Origin: an uncultured Collinsella sp.
Lineage (GTDB): Bacteria > Actinomycetota > Coriobacteriia > Coriobacteriales > Coriobacteriaceae
Length of the DNA: 64,000 bases
Assembly (NCBI GenBank): GCA_900541875.1
Contig: UQLF01000012.1
Coordinates: forward strand, 1 to 64,000
Direction: 5' to 3'
Part shown: positions 31,917-41,423 of the stretch, one piece after another
Layout: the number at the start of each line of letters is the position of its first letter
Numbering within the stretch: the stretch's first letter is position 1
The notes under the pieces: model-generated
Seen by the model: only the letters and a program-made list of their open reading frames with translations
What the model was told of the DNA's origin: nothing
The model's database searches: none
Program-made: the position numbers and the translations under genes

Positions 31917-33392
31917 TTACTTCTTATTGCGCATCTGCGCTTCCATCTGGCGCAGCAGATCCATATCGGACTTGGGGCCGCCCGTTCCCAGGCCGCCCAT
32001 GCCGCCCAGACCCATAGCGTCCAGGCCAGGGATATTGGGCATGCGCATCCTCTTGGCCTTCTTACCCTTTTTGCCCTTCTTGCCGCCGGCTTGTGCCTGA
32101 TTAGCCATCGTGCGCATGCGGCCCATCATCTTGTTCATCTCGCCCCACTGCTTCATAAGGCTATTGACCTCGGTGGGAGTTACACCGGCGCCCTTGGCAA
32201 TGCGGGCACGGCGCTGACCGTTGATGATGGAGGGACGCAGGCGCTCCTCCTTGGTCATCGACATGATGATGGCCTCGTTCTTGTCGAAGATGCCCTCGTC
32301 CAGGTTACCGCCCATCTGATTGAGCGCACGCTGGCCACCGGGGAGCATGCCCAGAATGCCCTTCATGCCGCCCATCTTCTTGACAGCTTTCATCTGGTCG
32401 AGCATGTCGTTCATGGTAAAGCCCTCGCGCAGCATGCGCTCGGCGGCCTCGAGCTGCTCGGCGTCAGCCGCCTCCTGGGCCTTCTCGATGATGCCGACAA
32501 CGTCGCCCATGCCCAAGATGCGCTTGGCCATGCGGTCGGGGTAGAACGGCTCAAGCGAATCGGGCTTCTCGCCCATGCTCACAAACTTGATGGGCTTGCC
32601 GGTCACCTGGCGCACGGAAAGCGCGCCGCCGCCACGGGCGTCGCCGTCGAGCTTAGAGATAATCACGCCGTCAAAGTCGGTGCGCTCGGCGAAGGTCGAG
32701 ACGACGTTGACGATATCCTGGCCGGTCATGGCGTCGACGACCATCAACACCTGATCGGGCTTGACGGCCTTTTTGATGTCCACGGCCTCCTGCATCATCT
32801 GCTCATCGATCTGCAGACGACCGGCGGTATCGACGATGACGACGTCGCGCAGGTGGTCGACGGCCTCCTGGATGGCGCCTTTGGCGATGTCGACCGGATG
32901 CTCGCCGTCGCCGCGGAAGACCGGCACGCCGATCTCGCCACCGAGCGTGGCCAGCTGGTCGGCAGCGGCGGGGCGGTAGACGTCGCACGCGGCGAGCAGC
33001 GGCGAGCGGCCCTGCTTCTTGAGCAGGTAGGCCAGCTTTACGGCTGCCGTAGTCTTACCGGAGCCCTGCAGGCCCACGAGCATGATGACATTGGGAATGC
33101 GGTTGCTAAAGACGAGCTTGCTCTCGGTGGAGCCGAGCATCTCGGTGAGCTCGTCGAGCACAATCTTGACGACGTTTTGCGCCGGCGACAGCGACTCCAT
33201 GACCTCGGCGGTCATGCAGCGCTCCTTGGTCTTGGCGACAAACTCCTTAACGACCTTGAAGTTGACGTCGGCCTCGAGCAGCGCCATGCGAATATCGCGC
33301 ATGGCCGAGGTAATGTCGGCCTCGGTCAGCTTACCCTTGCCGCGCAGGCGGTCAAATGTGTCGTTGAGGCGATCGCTCAGAGAATCAAACAC
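31917..33392 (-). CDS. ffh: Signal recognition particle protein Ffh
   Basis: GTPase subunit of SRP that recognises signal sequences on ribosomes. The 491-residue protein has an N domain, a G domain with GLQGSGKTTAAVK, DVYRPAAADQL, DTAGRLQ and ISKLDGDARGGG, and a Met-rich M domain (GGMKGILGMLPGG, LMKQWGEMNKMMGRM). The tail is Lys/Gly rich. The start is a GTG at 33392 with AAGGAG six bases upstream. It is the last gene of the smc-ftsY-ffh run and ends at a convergent terminator. The SRP RNA gene was not found here. Confidence 0.97.
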   Translation of the reverse strand: MFDSLSDRLNDTFDRLRGKGKLTEADITSAMRDIRMALLEADVNFKVVKEFVAKTKERCMTAEVMESLSPAQNVVKIVLDELTEMLGSTESKLVFSNRIPNVIMLVGLQGSGKTTAAVKLAYLLKKQGRSPLLAACDVYRPAAADQLATLGGEIGVPVFRGDGEHPVDIAKGAIQEAVDHLRDVVIVDTAGRLQIDEQMMQEAVDIKKAVKPDQVLMVVDAMTGQDIVNVVSTFAERTDFDGVIISKLDGDARGGGALSVRQVTGKPIKFVSMGEKPDSLEPFYPDRMAKRILGMGDVVGIIEKAQEAADAEQLEAAERMLREGFTMNDMLDQMKAVKKMGGMKGILGMLPGGQRALNQMGGNLDEGIFDKNEAIIMSMTKEERLRPSIINGQRRARIAKGAGVTPTEVNSLMKQWGEMNKMMGRMRTMANQAQAGGKKGKKGKKAKRMRMPNIPGLDAMGLGGMGGLGTGGPKSDMDLLRQMEAQMRNKK

Positions 33393-33402
33393 TAGTCACT
33401 CC

Positions 33403-34320
33403 TTAATTGGACTCGCCCACCAGGGCGCGGCAGAAATCTTTGGCATTGAACTCCTGCAGGTCATCGACCTGCTCACCCACGCCCACGCGCAGGATCGGGA
33501 GCTTGAGCTTCTCGGCCACGGCCATGGCAATACCGCCCTTTGCCGTGCCGTCGAGCTTTGTCATGATAATACCGTCCAGACCCAGCGCCTCGTTAAACTC
33601 GAGCGCCTGGTTCAGACCGTTTTGACCCGTCGCGGCATCGATCACGAGGACGACCGAGACGGGCATGGGGCCGGCGGCCATATTGGCGGCGCGCTTACGC
33701 GTCACGTTGACCACCTTGGCAAGCTCGCGCATGAGCTCGGGGCTCGTGTGCAGACGACCGGCGGTGTCGATAAGCACCAGGTCGCTGCCGCGCTTATCGG
33801 CCTCGTCGAGCACGTCATAGCACACGCTCGCCGGATCGGAGCCGCGGTCGCGCTTGATGACGGGGACGCCGGCGCGCTGGCCCCACACATCGAGCTGCTC
33901 GATAGCGGCAGCACGGAAGGTATCGGCCGAACCGATCACGACGTTCTTGCCGCGGGCGGCCATGGCGCTCGCGATCTTACCGACCGTAGTGGTCTTGCCG
34001 GCACCGTTAATGCCCACAAACAGCACGCAGCTCGGCGTATCGGAAAACGGATCGCGCTCGATGGGCACAAAGTGCTGCTCGAGCTGCTCGGCCAGGGCAC
34101 GACGAAGCTGCGGGGCGGTCTTGAGGTTCTTCTTGGCCGCGGCATCACGCAGGTCATCGGATACCTTGATCGCGACCTCGGCACCCATGTCACCCATGAC
34201 GAGGGTGTCCTCAAGGTCCTCCCAAAAATCCTCGTCGACCTCGCCGCCAAAGTAAAAGACCTCGTTGAGGGCCTCGCGGCTGCGCTCAAGTCCGCGCGAG
34301 AGAGCATCGAAGAATCCCAT
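33403..34320 (-). CDS. ftsY: Signal recognition particle receptor FtsY
   Basis: Membrane-associated GTPase that docks SRP-ribosome complexes. The 305-residue protein has only a short N-terminal extension before the NG domain. G motifs are FVGINGAGKTTTVGKIA, SADTFRAAAIEQL, LIDTAGRLHTSPELM and MTKLDGTAKGGIAMA; the C-terminus is GVGEQVDDLQEFNAKDFCRAL. No long acidic A domain is present, so membrane targeting probably uses the N-terminal amphipathic helix. The start codon overlaps the smc stop (TAATG). Confidence 0.97.
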   Translation of the reverse strand: MGFFDALSRGLERSREALNEVFYFGGEVDEDFWEDLEDTLVMGDMGAEVAIKVSDDLRDAAAKKNLKTAPQLRRALAEQLEQHFVPIERDPFSDTPSCVLFVGINGAGKTTTVGKIASAMAARGKNVVIGSADTFRAAAIEQLDVWGQRAGVPVIKRDRGSDPASVCYDVLDEADKRGSDLVLIDTAGRLHTSPELMRELAKVVNVTRKRAANMAAGPMPVSVVLVIDAATGQNGLNQALEFNEALGLDGIIMTKLDGTAKGGIAMAVAEKLKLPILRVGVGEQVDDLQEFNAKDFCRALVGESN

Positions 34321-37300
34321 TATGCATTCACGACCTTTCCGGTTTCGCGATCGAGTTTTTGCGAGACGACGCGACTGACGCCGTCGGCTTGCATCGAGAC
34401 GCCGTAGAGGACGTCAGCGTCCTCCATAGTACGGCGCTGGTGCGAAATAACCAAGAGCTGCGTATCGGAACGCAACACATCGAGTGCGCCGATGAGCTTG
34501 GACAGGTTGGCGTCATCGAGCGCCGCCTCGACCTCGTCCAGCACGTAGAACGGCACCGTGCGCGTGCGATAGACAGCAAAGAGCAGGGCGAGCGCCGTCA
34601 GGCTCTTCTCGCCGCCCGACATGAGCATCATCTTGGTGATGCGCTTGCCACGCGGCTGCGCCACGACCTCAATGCCCGTTTCGGCCGGATGCTCGGGGTC
34701 GGTCATCTCCAGATGCGCCTGGCCTCCCGGGAACAGCATGGCGAAGATCTCGCGGAAGTTCGCATCGACCTTCTCGAAGGTCACCAAGAAGGCTTTACGC
34801 ATCTTGCGGTCGATGGCCACGGTGATCTTGGTGAGCGCCTTGCGTGCGCTCTCCAGATCGGCCAGCTGCTCCTCGATGTAATCGGCGCGGCGCTTGAGCT
34901 GCTCGTACTCCTCCATGGCAACCTGGTTCACAGGACCCAGGTTGTTAATCTGGCGCACGAGCTGGTTGAGCTCGCGCTCGGCGGCGTCGCGGTCGGTAGG
35001 CGCAGGAAGCATGAGCGCTTCCTCGAGCACCGTGGTGCCATCGGCGGTAATGGCCTTGATGGCTGCCTCTACCTGCACCTCGAGCTTACCGCGGGAGACC
35101 TTGAACTCATTTTGCGTCGCCGTGGCGGCATCGACCCGCTCCTTGGCGCGGGAGACTTCGGCCTTGGCGTCTTCGATGGTCTTCTTGAGCGAGGCCGAGT
35201 CCGCCTCCTCGAGCGAAGCCTGGTCACGCAGACGCGCAGCCCAATCCGATGCGCGATCCAGCAGGGCTGAATAGCGCTCGTGCATGGGATCGACGCGCAG
35301 GCGCAACAGCTCGAGTGAGCGCGAGGCCTGGCGCGTTCCGCGGATACGGCGGTCGATGCCCTCTAGGCGATGCTCCAGATCGGGCACGCGGCCCTTCAGC
35401 GAACGCAGACGCTCGCTCGTCTGGGCCAGGCGGACCTTGGCATCGGCGAGCTTGCCGGCTGCCTCGGAATCGTCACGGCAGACGCGATCGAGCTCGTCAT
35501 TGGCTTCGGCAATCTGGAGACCCAGGTCGCTTGCCTGCGCACGGGCCTCGTCGCGCGAACGGGTGAGCTCGTCAACACGCGGGCGCGCAGCGCGAACAGC
35601 CTCGGCGGCCTGCTCGCGGCGCTTGGAGATGCGCACGCGCTCGACCTCGGCATTGTTGGCACTTTGCTCCAGGCGGCCGATCTCGGAGAGCAGCGAGCGG
35701 CGCTCGCCCTCAAGACGGGCGATCTCGCCGGCGGCATCGCCCTCGGCGGCACGCGCCTCCTCGACGGCCGCATTGGCCTCGACGACCTGATCCGACACAT
35801 GCTCAAACACGGCAGCCAGATCGGGCTCCAGGCCCTCCAGCTCACGAATACGACGCTTGCGCTCCAGGGCACCCGAGGCCTCGCCGGCATCGAGCCCCAC
35901 GCGCACCAGGCCGCCACAGCTCACGCGGGCGCCATCGGGCGTCACGTAGGTCACACCGTCAACGACTGGTGCCGCCAGTGCGGCAGCCAAGTCATCGACC
36001 ACGTAATAGCCGCCGAGCAGGGCCTCGACAACCGGGCCATAATCGGCACGCACGGACAGGCGATCGACCAGACGCGAACCGGCAGCGCCCTTGGCAGCAG
36101 CACCGCCGCTTACGCCGCGCGCCACCAGCAGTGCCTCGCCCGAGGCCTTCTTTTGGTCCAGAGCCGCACGACCGGCACGCTCAAGCGTGGCGGCGTCATC
36201 AAACAGCAGGGCATCGATATCGCCGGCAAGCAGCTGCTCGACCAGGCCCTCGAGCTCACGAGGAGCCTCGAGCACGTCGCCCAAACGGCCCGAGACATCA
36301 TCGCCCAGCGCACCCATCAAACGGCTCACCAGCGGCGAGCTGTCGGCCATGCGAGCGTCGAGCTTCTTTTGGCTCGCGAGCTCTGAGCGCACCTCGGACA
36401 GCTTGTTGCGCGCCTCGCCCTCACGGGCACGCAGGTCCTTGAGGGCAGCGCGTGCCGTCTCGGTGGCCTCGCGCGCATCGCTCTGGGCCTGACGAGCCGC
36501 CTCAAGGGCGCTCTCAAGCTCCTCAGCACGGTCGCGACGGCTCTCAAGCGATGCCGTGACCTCCTCGAGTTGCTCGTCGATCTGCTCCAGGCGCGAGGCA
36601 TACATGTTGTCCTCGACCTCGGCATTACTCAAGGAATCCTTCACCTTGGCGAGCTCGAGCGCGGCGTTATCGGCTACGCGCTGCACATCGCGTTGCTCAC
36701 GCGTGAGCTGCGAAATCTGATTGTCGAGCGCAACGCGACGCTCGTGGAGCTCGGCGGCGGCAGGACCGGCGGCGTCAACGTCGTCCTGGGCCTGCATGTG
36801 CGCACCGGTCACTTCCTCAAGCTGGGCACGCGCATCCTCGAGCTCCTCGACCACGCGACGCCGCTGATGCTCGGAGCTCGAGATCTGGCCGCGCATGTCG
36901 GACAGGCGCGACACCATGTTGTGGCCTTTTTCCTCGAGCAGACGCATATCGGAGTTAATGCGGCCGACCACGTCTTGCATATGGCGGCGCTGCTCGCCCA
37001 GATCGCCCACAAACAGGCCCTTTTCCTCGAGCATAACCTGGAGCTTCTCGAGCTCACGCTCCTTTTCGCCCAAGCGGTATTGCGCAAGCTCAAGCTCGGC
37101 AGCGCCCTCCTTGGAGCGGCTCTCCAGGTCGTTCCACTGCGACTGCAGCGAACGAAGTTCATCGACGGCCAGCATCTGCGTAAGCTCGTTCGCGCGCGAG
37201 GACAGCTCTTTGTACTTGCGCGCACGATCGACCTGACGCTCCAGCGGCCGCAGCTGACGGGCGATCTCCTTATTGATGTCGCGGGCACGGGTCAGGTGCT

Positions 37301-37856
37301 CGTCCATCGATTTAATCTTTTTGAGCGCACGCTCCTTGCGACGCTTGTGCTTGGAGATGCCGGCGGCCTCCTCGATGAGGGCGCGGCGCTCCTCGGGGCG
37401 GCTCTGCAAAATGGCATCGAGCTTGCCCTGGCTGATGATGGAATGCGTATCCTTGCCCAGGCCCGAATCGTGCAAGATGTCCTGAATGTCCATCAGGCGG
37501 CACGGGCTCGAGTTGATGAGGTATTCGCTTTCGCCCGAGCGATACATACGGCGGGTGATGGCGACCTCATCAAAGTCGACAGGCAGCATATGGTCCGAGT
37601 TATCGAGCACCAGCGTGACCTCGGCGACACCCACCGGCTTGCGCGCTGACGAGCCCGAGAAGATGACATCCTCCATGGCCTGGCCGCGCAGCTGCTTGGC
37701 GCTCTGCTCGCCCAGGACCCACAGAATCGAGTCGGAGATGTTCGATTTTCCCGAGCCGTTGGGACCGACGATGACGGTCAGGCCCGGCTCAAACGTCATA
37801 TGGGCGCGGTCGGCAAATGACTTGAACCCTTTGAGCGTGAGGGACTTGAGATACAC
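34320..37856 (-). CDS. smc: Chromosome segregation protein SMC
   Basis: The condensin ATPase that organises and segregates chromosomes. The 1178-residue protein has an N-terminal Walker A (IVGPNGSGKSNISDSI), two long coiled coils and a hinge around residues 510-670. The C-terminal head has the signature LMSGGEKSLTALALLFA and Walker B FYVLDEVEAALDDANL. The start is a GTG at 37856 with GAGGA close upstream. The partners ScpA and ScpB are not in the window. It is co-transcribed with rnc upstream and ftsY downstream. Confidence 0.97.
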   Translation of the reverse strand: MYLKSLTLKGFKSFADRAHMTFEPGLTVIVGPNGSGKSNISDSILWVLGEQSAKQLRGQAMEDVIFSGSSARKPVGVAEVTLVLDNSDHMLPVDFDEVAITRRMYRSGESEYLINSSPCRLMDIQDILHDSGLGKDTHSIISQGKLDAILQSRPEERRALIEEAAGISKHKRRKERALKKIKSMDEHLTRARDINKEIARQLRPLERQVDRARKYKELSSRANELTQMLAVDELRSLQSQWNDLESRSKEGAAELELAQYRLGEKERELEKLQVMLEEKGLFVGDLGEQRRHMQDVVGRINSDMRLLEEKGHNMVSRLSDMRGQISSSEHQRRRVVEELEDARAQLEEVTGAHMQAQDDVDAAGPAAAELHERRVALDNQISQLTREQRDVQRVADNAALELAKVKDSLSNAEVEDNMYASRLEQIDEQLEEVTASLESRRDRAEELESALEAARQAQSDAREATETARAALKDLRAREGEARNKLSEVRSELASQKKLDARMADSSPLVSRLMGALGDDVSGRLGDVLEAPRELEGLVEQLLAGDIDALLFDDAATLERAGRAALDQKKASGEALLVARGVSGGAAAKGAAGSRLVDRLSVRADYGPVVEALLGGYYVVDDLAAALAAPVVDGVTYVTPDGARVSCGGLVRVGLDAGEASGALERKRRIRELEGLEPDLAAVFEHVSDQVVEANAAVEEARAAEGDAAGEIARLEGERRSLLSEIGRLEQSANNAEVERVRISKRREQAAEAVRAARPRVDELTRSRDEARAQASDLGLQIAEANDELDRVCRDDSEAAGKLADAKVRLAQTSERLRSLKGRVPDLEHRLEGIDRRIRGTRQASRSLELLRLRVDPMHERYSALLDRASDWAARLRDQASLEEADSASLKKTIEDAKAEVSRAKERVDAATATQNEFKVSRGKLEVQVEAAIKAITADGTTVLEEALMLPAPTDRDAAERELNQLVRQINNLGPVNQVAMEEYEQLKRRADYIEEQLADLESARKALTKITVAIDRKMRKAFLVTFEKVDANFREIFAMLFPGGQAHLEMTDPEHPAETGIEVVAQPRGKRITKMMLMSGGEKSLTALALLFAVYRTRTVPFYVLDEVEAALDDANLSKLIGALDVLRSDTQLLVISHQRRTMEDADVLYGVSMQADGVSRVVSQKLDRETGKVVNA

Positions 37857-37866
37857 GGTTCCTCGC

Positions 37867-38592
37867 TTAAACAGGCTTCTTGTTGAGAATCACGCCGTTG
37901 GTGGTGTAGCCCATGCGGTCGAGCGCCTCGAGTGCGGCGGCTGCCTCGGCTTCCTTCTTAGAGGAACCGGTGCCGCGACCCTGGCGAATGCCATCGATCA
38001 GCACCACGGCGGTAAAGGTGGGCGCATGTGCCGGCCCCTCGGAACCAACCAGCTTGTACGCCGGAGGCTCGTGGCCGTCGGCCTGCACGCACTCCTGCAA
38101 AAACGACTTGGGGTTCGCAGGATGTTCGGCACGCTCGGAAGCCAGGTGCGGCTTAAGCGTACGGTGAATGAACTCCGCCGCGGCATCCCAGCCGGCATCC
38201 AGGTATAGCGCGCCCACGAGCGACTCATAGACGTTCTCGAGCGCCGAATGCAGGCCGCGTGCGCCCGTTCCGGTCTCGGAGGCACCAAAGATGATGATGT
38301 CGTCGATGCCCAGCTCGTGAGAAACCTCGGACAGCGTAGCGCCCGAGACAAGCGACACCTTCAGGCGCGTGAGCTTGCCCTCGTCAAACTCCGGATAGGA
38401 CTCAAACAGGGAGCGTGCGACCACAGCGCCCAAAATGGAATCGCCCAAGAACTCAAGGCGCTCATAGCTGGCAGAAACCGGCTGACCCTCGACTGCCGAG
38501 GGATGCGTAAGGGCCGCGCGCAGCAGCACCTTATTATTGAACTCGTGGTCCAGGATTTCCTGGGCGCGCGTAAGTCGTTCAGACAAAGCCAA
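37867..38592 (-). CDS. rnc: Ribonuclease III
   Basis: Cleaves double-stranded RNA in rRNA processing and mRNA turnover. The 241-residue protein has the signature YERLEFLGDSILGAVVA with catalytic acidic residues. The second catalytic region is ENVYESLVGALYLDAGWD, and a C-terminal double-stranded RNA-binding domain ends GSSKKEAEAAAALEAL. The start is a TTG at 38592, supported by GGGAGG eight bases upstream that overlaps the end of acpP. The acpP-rnc-smc order is conserved in Gram-positives. Confidence 0.96.
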   Translation of the reverse strand: MALSERLTRAQEILDHEFNNKVLLRAALTHPSAVEGQPVSASYERLEFLGDSILGAVVARSLFESYPEFDEGKLTRLKVSLVSGATLSEVSHELGIDDIIIFGASETGTGARGLHSALENVYESLVGALYLDAGWDAAAEFIHRTLKPHLASERAEHPANPKSFLQECVQADGHEPPAYKLVGSEGPAHAPTFTAVVLIDGIRQGRGTGSSKKEAEAAAALEALDRMGYTTNGVILNKKPV

Positions 38593-38595
38593 GAC

Positions 38596-38838
38596 CTAGG
38601 CCTCCCTGGCGTTTTCGATCGCGTCGACGGCGTCGGCGACAGAGTTAAGCGAGAGCAGAGTCTCGTCATCGATCTCGAGGTTGAACTCGTCCTCGATGGC
38701 CGTAACCAGCTGCAAACGCTCGAGCGAGTTGGCATCGAGGTCGTCAAAGGTGGTCTCATCGCTAATTTCGGCAACATCGACGCCCAGAACGTCAGCAGCG
38801 ACCTCGGCGATCTTGTCGAAGATTTCGGAGCGATCCAT
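38596..38838 (-). CDS. acpP: Acyl carrier protein
   Basis: An 80-residue acidic four-helix carrier of growing acyl chains. The phosphopantetheine Ser38 is in LDANSLERLQL; the usual DSL reads NSL here, which is uncommon but keeps the Ser. EDEFNLEIDDETL is the typical helix II-III region. The ATG at 38838 follows GAGAGGA; the open frame upstream is not coding. It is placed between plsX and rnc as in Bacillus, linking phospholipid synthesis to this operon. Confidence 0.93.
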   Translation of the reverse strand: MDRSEIFDKIAEVAADVLGVDVAEISDETTFDDLDANSLERLQLVTAIEDEFNLEIDDETLLSLNSVADAVDAIENAREA

Positions 38839-38875
38839 AGCGCTTCCTCTCATAGTGCATGAATACCAAAAGAAT

Positions 38876-38895
38876 GGTACCGCTCGGGCGGTACC
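38876..38895 (-). terminator. Hairpin between plsX and acpP
   Basis: GGTACCGC and GCGGTACC arms with a four-base loop, followed by ATTCTTTT on the minus strand. It may partly terminate plsX transcripts or act as an operator. Confidence 0.55.
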
Positions 38896-38952
38896 AAGAC
38901 ACGGTTCTGATTCTACCCCACGACGCACGCCCCGAGGCGCATAACGCCGCTG

Positions 38953-39972
38953 TTATAAAACGATACCGTCCATTGAGTTGGCGACGTTCTCGACAAGCCC
39001 GGCGCGCACGGCCTCCGCCGCGGCGAGCGTACCGTTTTTGACGGCCTCGACCGAGGTGGCACCGTGGCCGATCAGGACCACGCCACGCAGGCCCAGCAGA
39101 ATGGCGCCGCCCTTAGCATCGCCCGAGAGCTTTGCCTTGATCTCGCGCATCTGCTTTTTGATGAGCAGTGCGGCGATCTTGGTGCCGAGCGAAGCCATAA
39201 AGGCGCCCTTGAGCTCCTGCAGCAAAAACTTAGCGGCGCCCTCAGTTGCCTTAAGGGCAATGTTTCCCGACATGCCATCGGCAACGACGACGTCAAAATT
39301 GCCCGACGTAAGATCGGTGCCCTCGCAGTTGCCCACAAAGCCGGGAACGGCGGCCTTCATGGCAGGGAAGCACGCCTTGGTAAAGTTGGAACCTTTCTCA
39401 TCCTCGGTGCCGTTGCCGAGCAGACCGACGCGAGGATGCTCAATGCCCAAGACGACGCGCGCATAGGCGCTACCCATCTGGGCAAAACGCACCATGTCGT
39501 CGACCTCGACATCGGGGTTGGCGCCCATGTCGCACAGGACCGTCAGGCCGCCGGCGCGGTTGGGCAGCGCATTGGTGAGGCACGGACGCACCGGCTGCTT
39601 CTTGCCCTCGGCCTGATACCTAAATGGCGTCACGTAGGCGGTGGCGGCAGCGGTCATGGCGCCGGTGGAGCCGGCAGAGAAGAACGCGTCCGCGTTACCC
39701 TTCTTAATAGCGCGACAGGCAAGCACGATCGAGGACTTGCGCTTGGTCATCACGGCTCGAATGGGATCGTCATCCATGGCGATAATATCGGGCGCCTCCA
39801 AGGCCTCGACGCGCGCATGGGAGGCGGCAAAGGGATTGACGATTTCGGCGGGACCGGCAGCCAGGACCTCAATATCGGGATCAGCGGCAAGTGCAGCCTC
39901 AATACCATCGAGGACAACCTGTGGCTTCTCGTCTCCACCCACAACGTCTACACAAACGCGAACGTTACTCAT
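38953..39972 (-). CDS. plsX: Phosphate acyltransferase PlsX
   Basis: Converts acyl-ACP to acyl-phosphate, the first committed step of PlsX/PlsY phospholipid synthesis. The 339-residue protein starts VRVCVDVVGGDEKPQVVLDG. It has DADAFFSAGSTGAMTAAA, PNRAGGLTVLCDMGANPDV, GLLGNGTEDEKGS and VADGMSGNIALKATEG, all standard PlsX blocks. The second ATG (39972) is chosen because AAGGAG lies seven bases before it. It sits downstream of rpmF, as in many bacteria, after a hairpin. Confidence 0.96.
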   Translation of the reverse strand: MSNVRVCVDVVGGDEKPQVVLDGIEAALAADPDIEVLAAGPAEIVNPFAASHARVEALEAPDIIAMDDDPIRAVMTKRKSSIVLACRAIKKGNADAFFSAGSTGAMTAAATAYVTPFRYQAEGKKQPVRPCLTNALPNRAGGLTVLCDMGANPDVEVDDMVRFAQMGSAYARVVLGIEHPRVGLLGNGTEDEKGSNFTKACFPAMKAAVPGFVGNCEGTDLTSGNFDVVVADGMSGNIALKATEGAAKFLLQELKGAFMASLGTKIAALLIKKQMREIKAKLSGDAKGGAILLGLRGVVLIGHGATSVEAVKNGTLAAAEAVRAGLVENVANSMDGIVL

Positions 39973-39992
39973 ATACATACTCCTTATACAAA

Positions 39993-40019
39993 AATGGCCG
40001 ACTCATTGAGCCGGCCATT
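39993..40019 (-). terminator. Terminator/attenuator between rpmF and plsX
   Basis: AATGGCCG/CGGCCATT stem followed by TTTTTG on the minus strand, just ahead of the plsX ribosome binding site. It could reduce lipid gene expression relative to L32. Confidence 0.65.
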
Positions 40020-40059
40020 GTGGTTCCAGTTGGAACGGCATCGCATCCAGAGAATACAG

Positions 40060-40239
40060 TTACTCGGTAACGATAACCTCGCGGTCCTTGTAGAAACCGC
40101 AGCTGGGACACACGTGGTGCGGAAGCTTGACAGCACCGCAACGGGGGCACGTGGACTGAGCCGCAGCCGAGATCTTCATGTTGGCGGAACGACGGGTGTG
40201 AGTGCGGATACGACCCTGCTTTTGTTTAGGTACGGGCAT
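40060..40239 (-). CDS. rpmF: 50S ribosomal protein L32
   Basis: A 59-residue ribosomal protein, below the size of routine ORF calls. It starts MPVPKQKQGRIRTHTRRS and has a zinc ribbon made of CPRC (31-34) and CPSC (44-47). These C4 ligands mark the zinc-containing L32 form. The ATG at 40239 is preceded by AAGGTC. It lies between DUF177 and plsX, the nearly universal yceD-rpmF-plsX order, which supports both neighbours. Confidence 0.95.
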   Translation of the reverse strand: MPVPKQKQGRIRTHTRRSANMKISAAAQSTCPRCGAVKLPHHVCPSCGFYKDREVIVTE

Positions 40240-40303
40240 AGTGACCTTCCTTATGAACTATCCAGTGTGGCGATTACGCGCAAGTAGCGATACTACCACA
40301 GTT

Positions 40304-40858
40304 TTACTCGTCAAGCTTGAGATTCTTCAATGCTGCAAATGGATTTTCCGTGGCAGCGGCCCATTCGGCCTCTGCTTGAACGGCACAATCGCATTGCTCG
40401 ACGTTGAGATTGGTGCCGCACGTGGGGCATAGGCCGCGACAGTCGGGCTTGCACAGGACAACGAACGGCGTATCCATGACGACCGCGTCGTTGATGGGCT
40501 CACCCAGATCGACGATGCGATCCTCACCCAGCAACTCGTAGCCGTCTTCGTAGGCATCGGGGTCCTCGGGCTCGTTAAAGAGATAGAATTCCTCAATCTC
40601 ACCGGCAATATCAAACGAAGCGGGCTCAAGGCAACGGTCGCACTCACCGGTTGCGTGAGCGCGGACCATACCCGTAAGCAAAACACCGGTGCCGGCATTG
40701 GTAAAGACCACGTCGTAGTCAATGCCGTCCTGCAGCTGGTACTCCTTCTCGCCCACCGTATAGGTGGCGACATCGACCTTGCCAGTCAGCGGATACGAGT
40801 CTCCGGGAAACTCGAGCTGCTCGAAAAGATCGACGGTAACGCTCGGGAACTCAGCCAT
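40304..40858 (-). CDS. DUF177 (YceD) family protein with zinc-ribbon tail
   Basis: A 184-residue YceD-family protein. Relatives are implicated in 23S rRNA accumulation and are encoded before rpmF. The family cysteines are in ATGECDRCLEP, and the C-terminal CKPDCRGLCPTCGTNLN with QCDC looks like a zinc-binding unit. The start shares one base with the upstream stop (TAATG). The role in ribosome assembly is inferred from family and from rpmF next door. Confidence 0.88.
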   Translation of the reverse strand: MAEFPSVTVDLFEQLEFPGDSYPLTGKVDVATYTVGEKEYQLQDGIDYDVVFTNAGTGVLLTGMVRAHATGECDRCLEPASFDIAGEIEEFYLFNEPEDPDAYEDGYELLGEDRIVDLGEPINDAVVMDTPFVVLCKPDCRGLCPTCGTNLNVEQCDCAVQAEAEWAAATENPFAALKNLKLDE

Positions 40859-41355
40859 TACCACTGACCATTCTGCTGGGCGGCACCCTCGTTGAGTTGC
40901 TGACGGCAACGGGTCACCGTACCGGTCAGGCTCTTGAGGTTTTCCTCGAGGTGCGTAAAGACCTGCTCGGCGTAGTCCTCGGCGGCATAGCGCGTCTCGC
41001 GTTCATACTGCTGGGCACGGTCGCGGATATCGTCGGCCTGCTGCTGCGCTAGGCGGACGATCTCCTGCTCACCGGCAATGGTGAGGGCCTGCTGCTGAGC
41101 ATCGGCGATGATGGAATCGGCCTGAGCGGCGGCGGAGGCCATAAGCTCCTCGCGCTCCTTGAGAATACGGCGGGACTTCTGCCATTCCTCGGGATAGCTC
41201 ATGCGGATCTCGTCGAGGATGTTGAAGAACACGTCGGCGTCGATGACCTTGAACTGAGCGTTCTTGCCGAAAGGCGGCTTGGCTTCCTCGATCAGCCCTT
41301 CGAGCTCATCGACCAAGCTGACGATCCTATCGCCAGGAAAATTCTCGCCCGGCAT
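40858..41355 (-). CDS. DivIVA-like coiled-coil protein
   Basis: A 165-residue helical protein with no catalytic motif. The N-terminal part (IVSLVDELEGLIEEAKPPFG, FNILDEIRMSYPEEW) is followed by a long Glu/Gln/Ala coiled coil from about residue 65 to 150. Similar actinobacterial genes in this place are usually labelled as DivIVA-domain or ATPase-like, without proven function. The ATG at 41355 has AAAGGAG five bases upstream. A scaffold role at the cell pole or septum is possible but unproven. Confidence 0.7.
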   Translation of the reverse strand: MPGENFPGDRIVSLVDELEGLIEEAKPPFGKNAQFKVIDADVFFNILDEIRMSYPEEWQKSRRILKEREELMASAAAQADSIIADAQQQALTIAGEQEIVRLAQQQADDIRDRAQQYERETRYAAEDYAEQVFTHLEENLKSLTGTVTRCRQQLNEGAAQQNGQW

Positions 41356-41423
41356 CCGGTCTCCTTTCATAGGTAACATATCATCGTGCTAGTTTACCAC
41401 ATGCCACCAGGCAATAAGAAACG

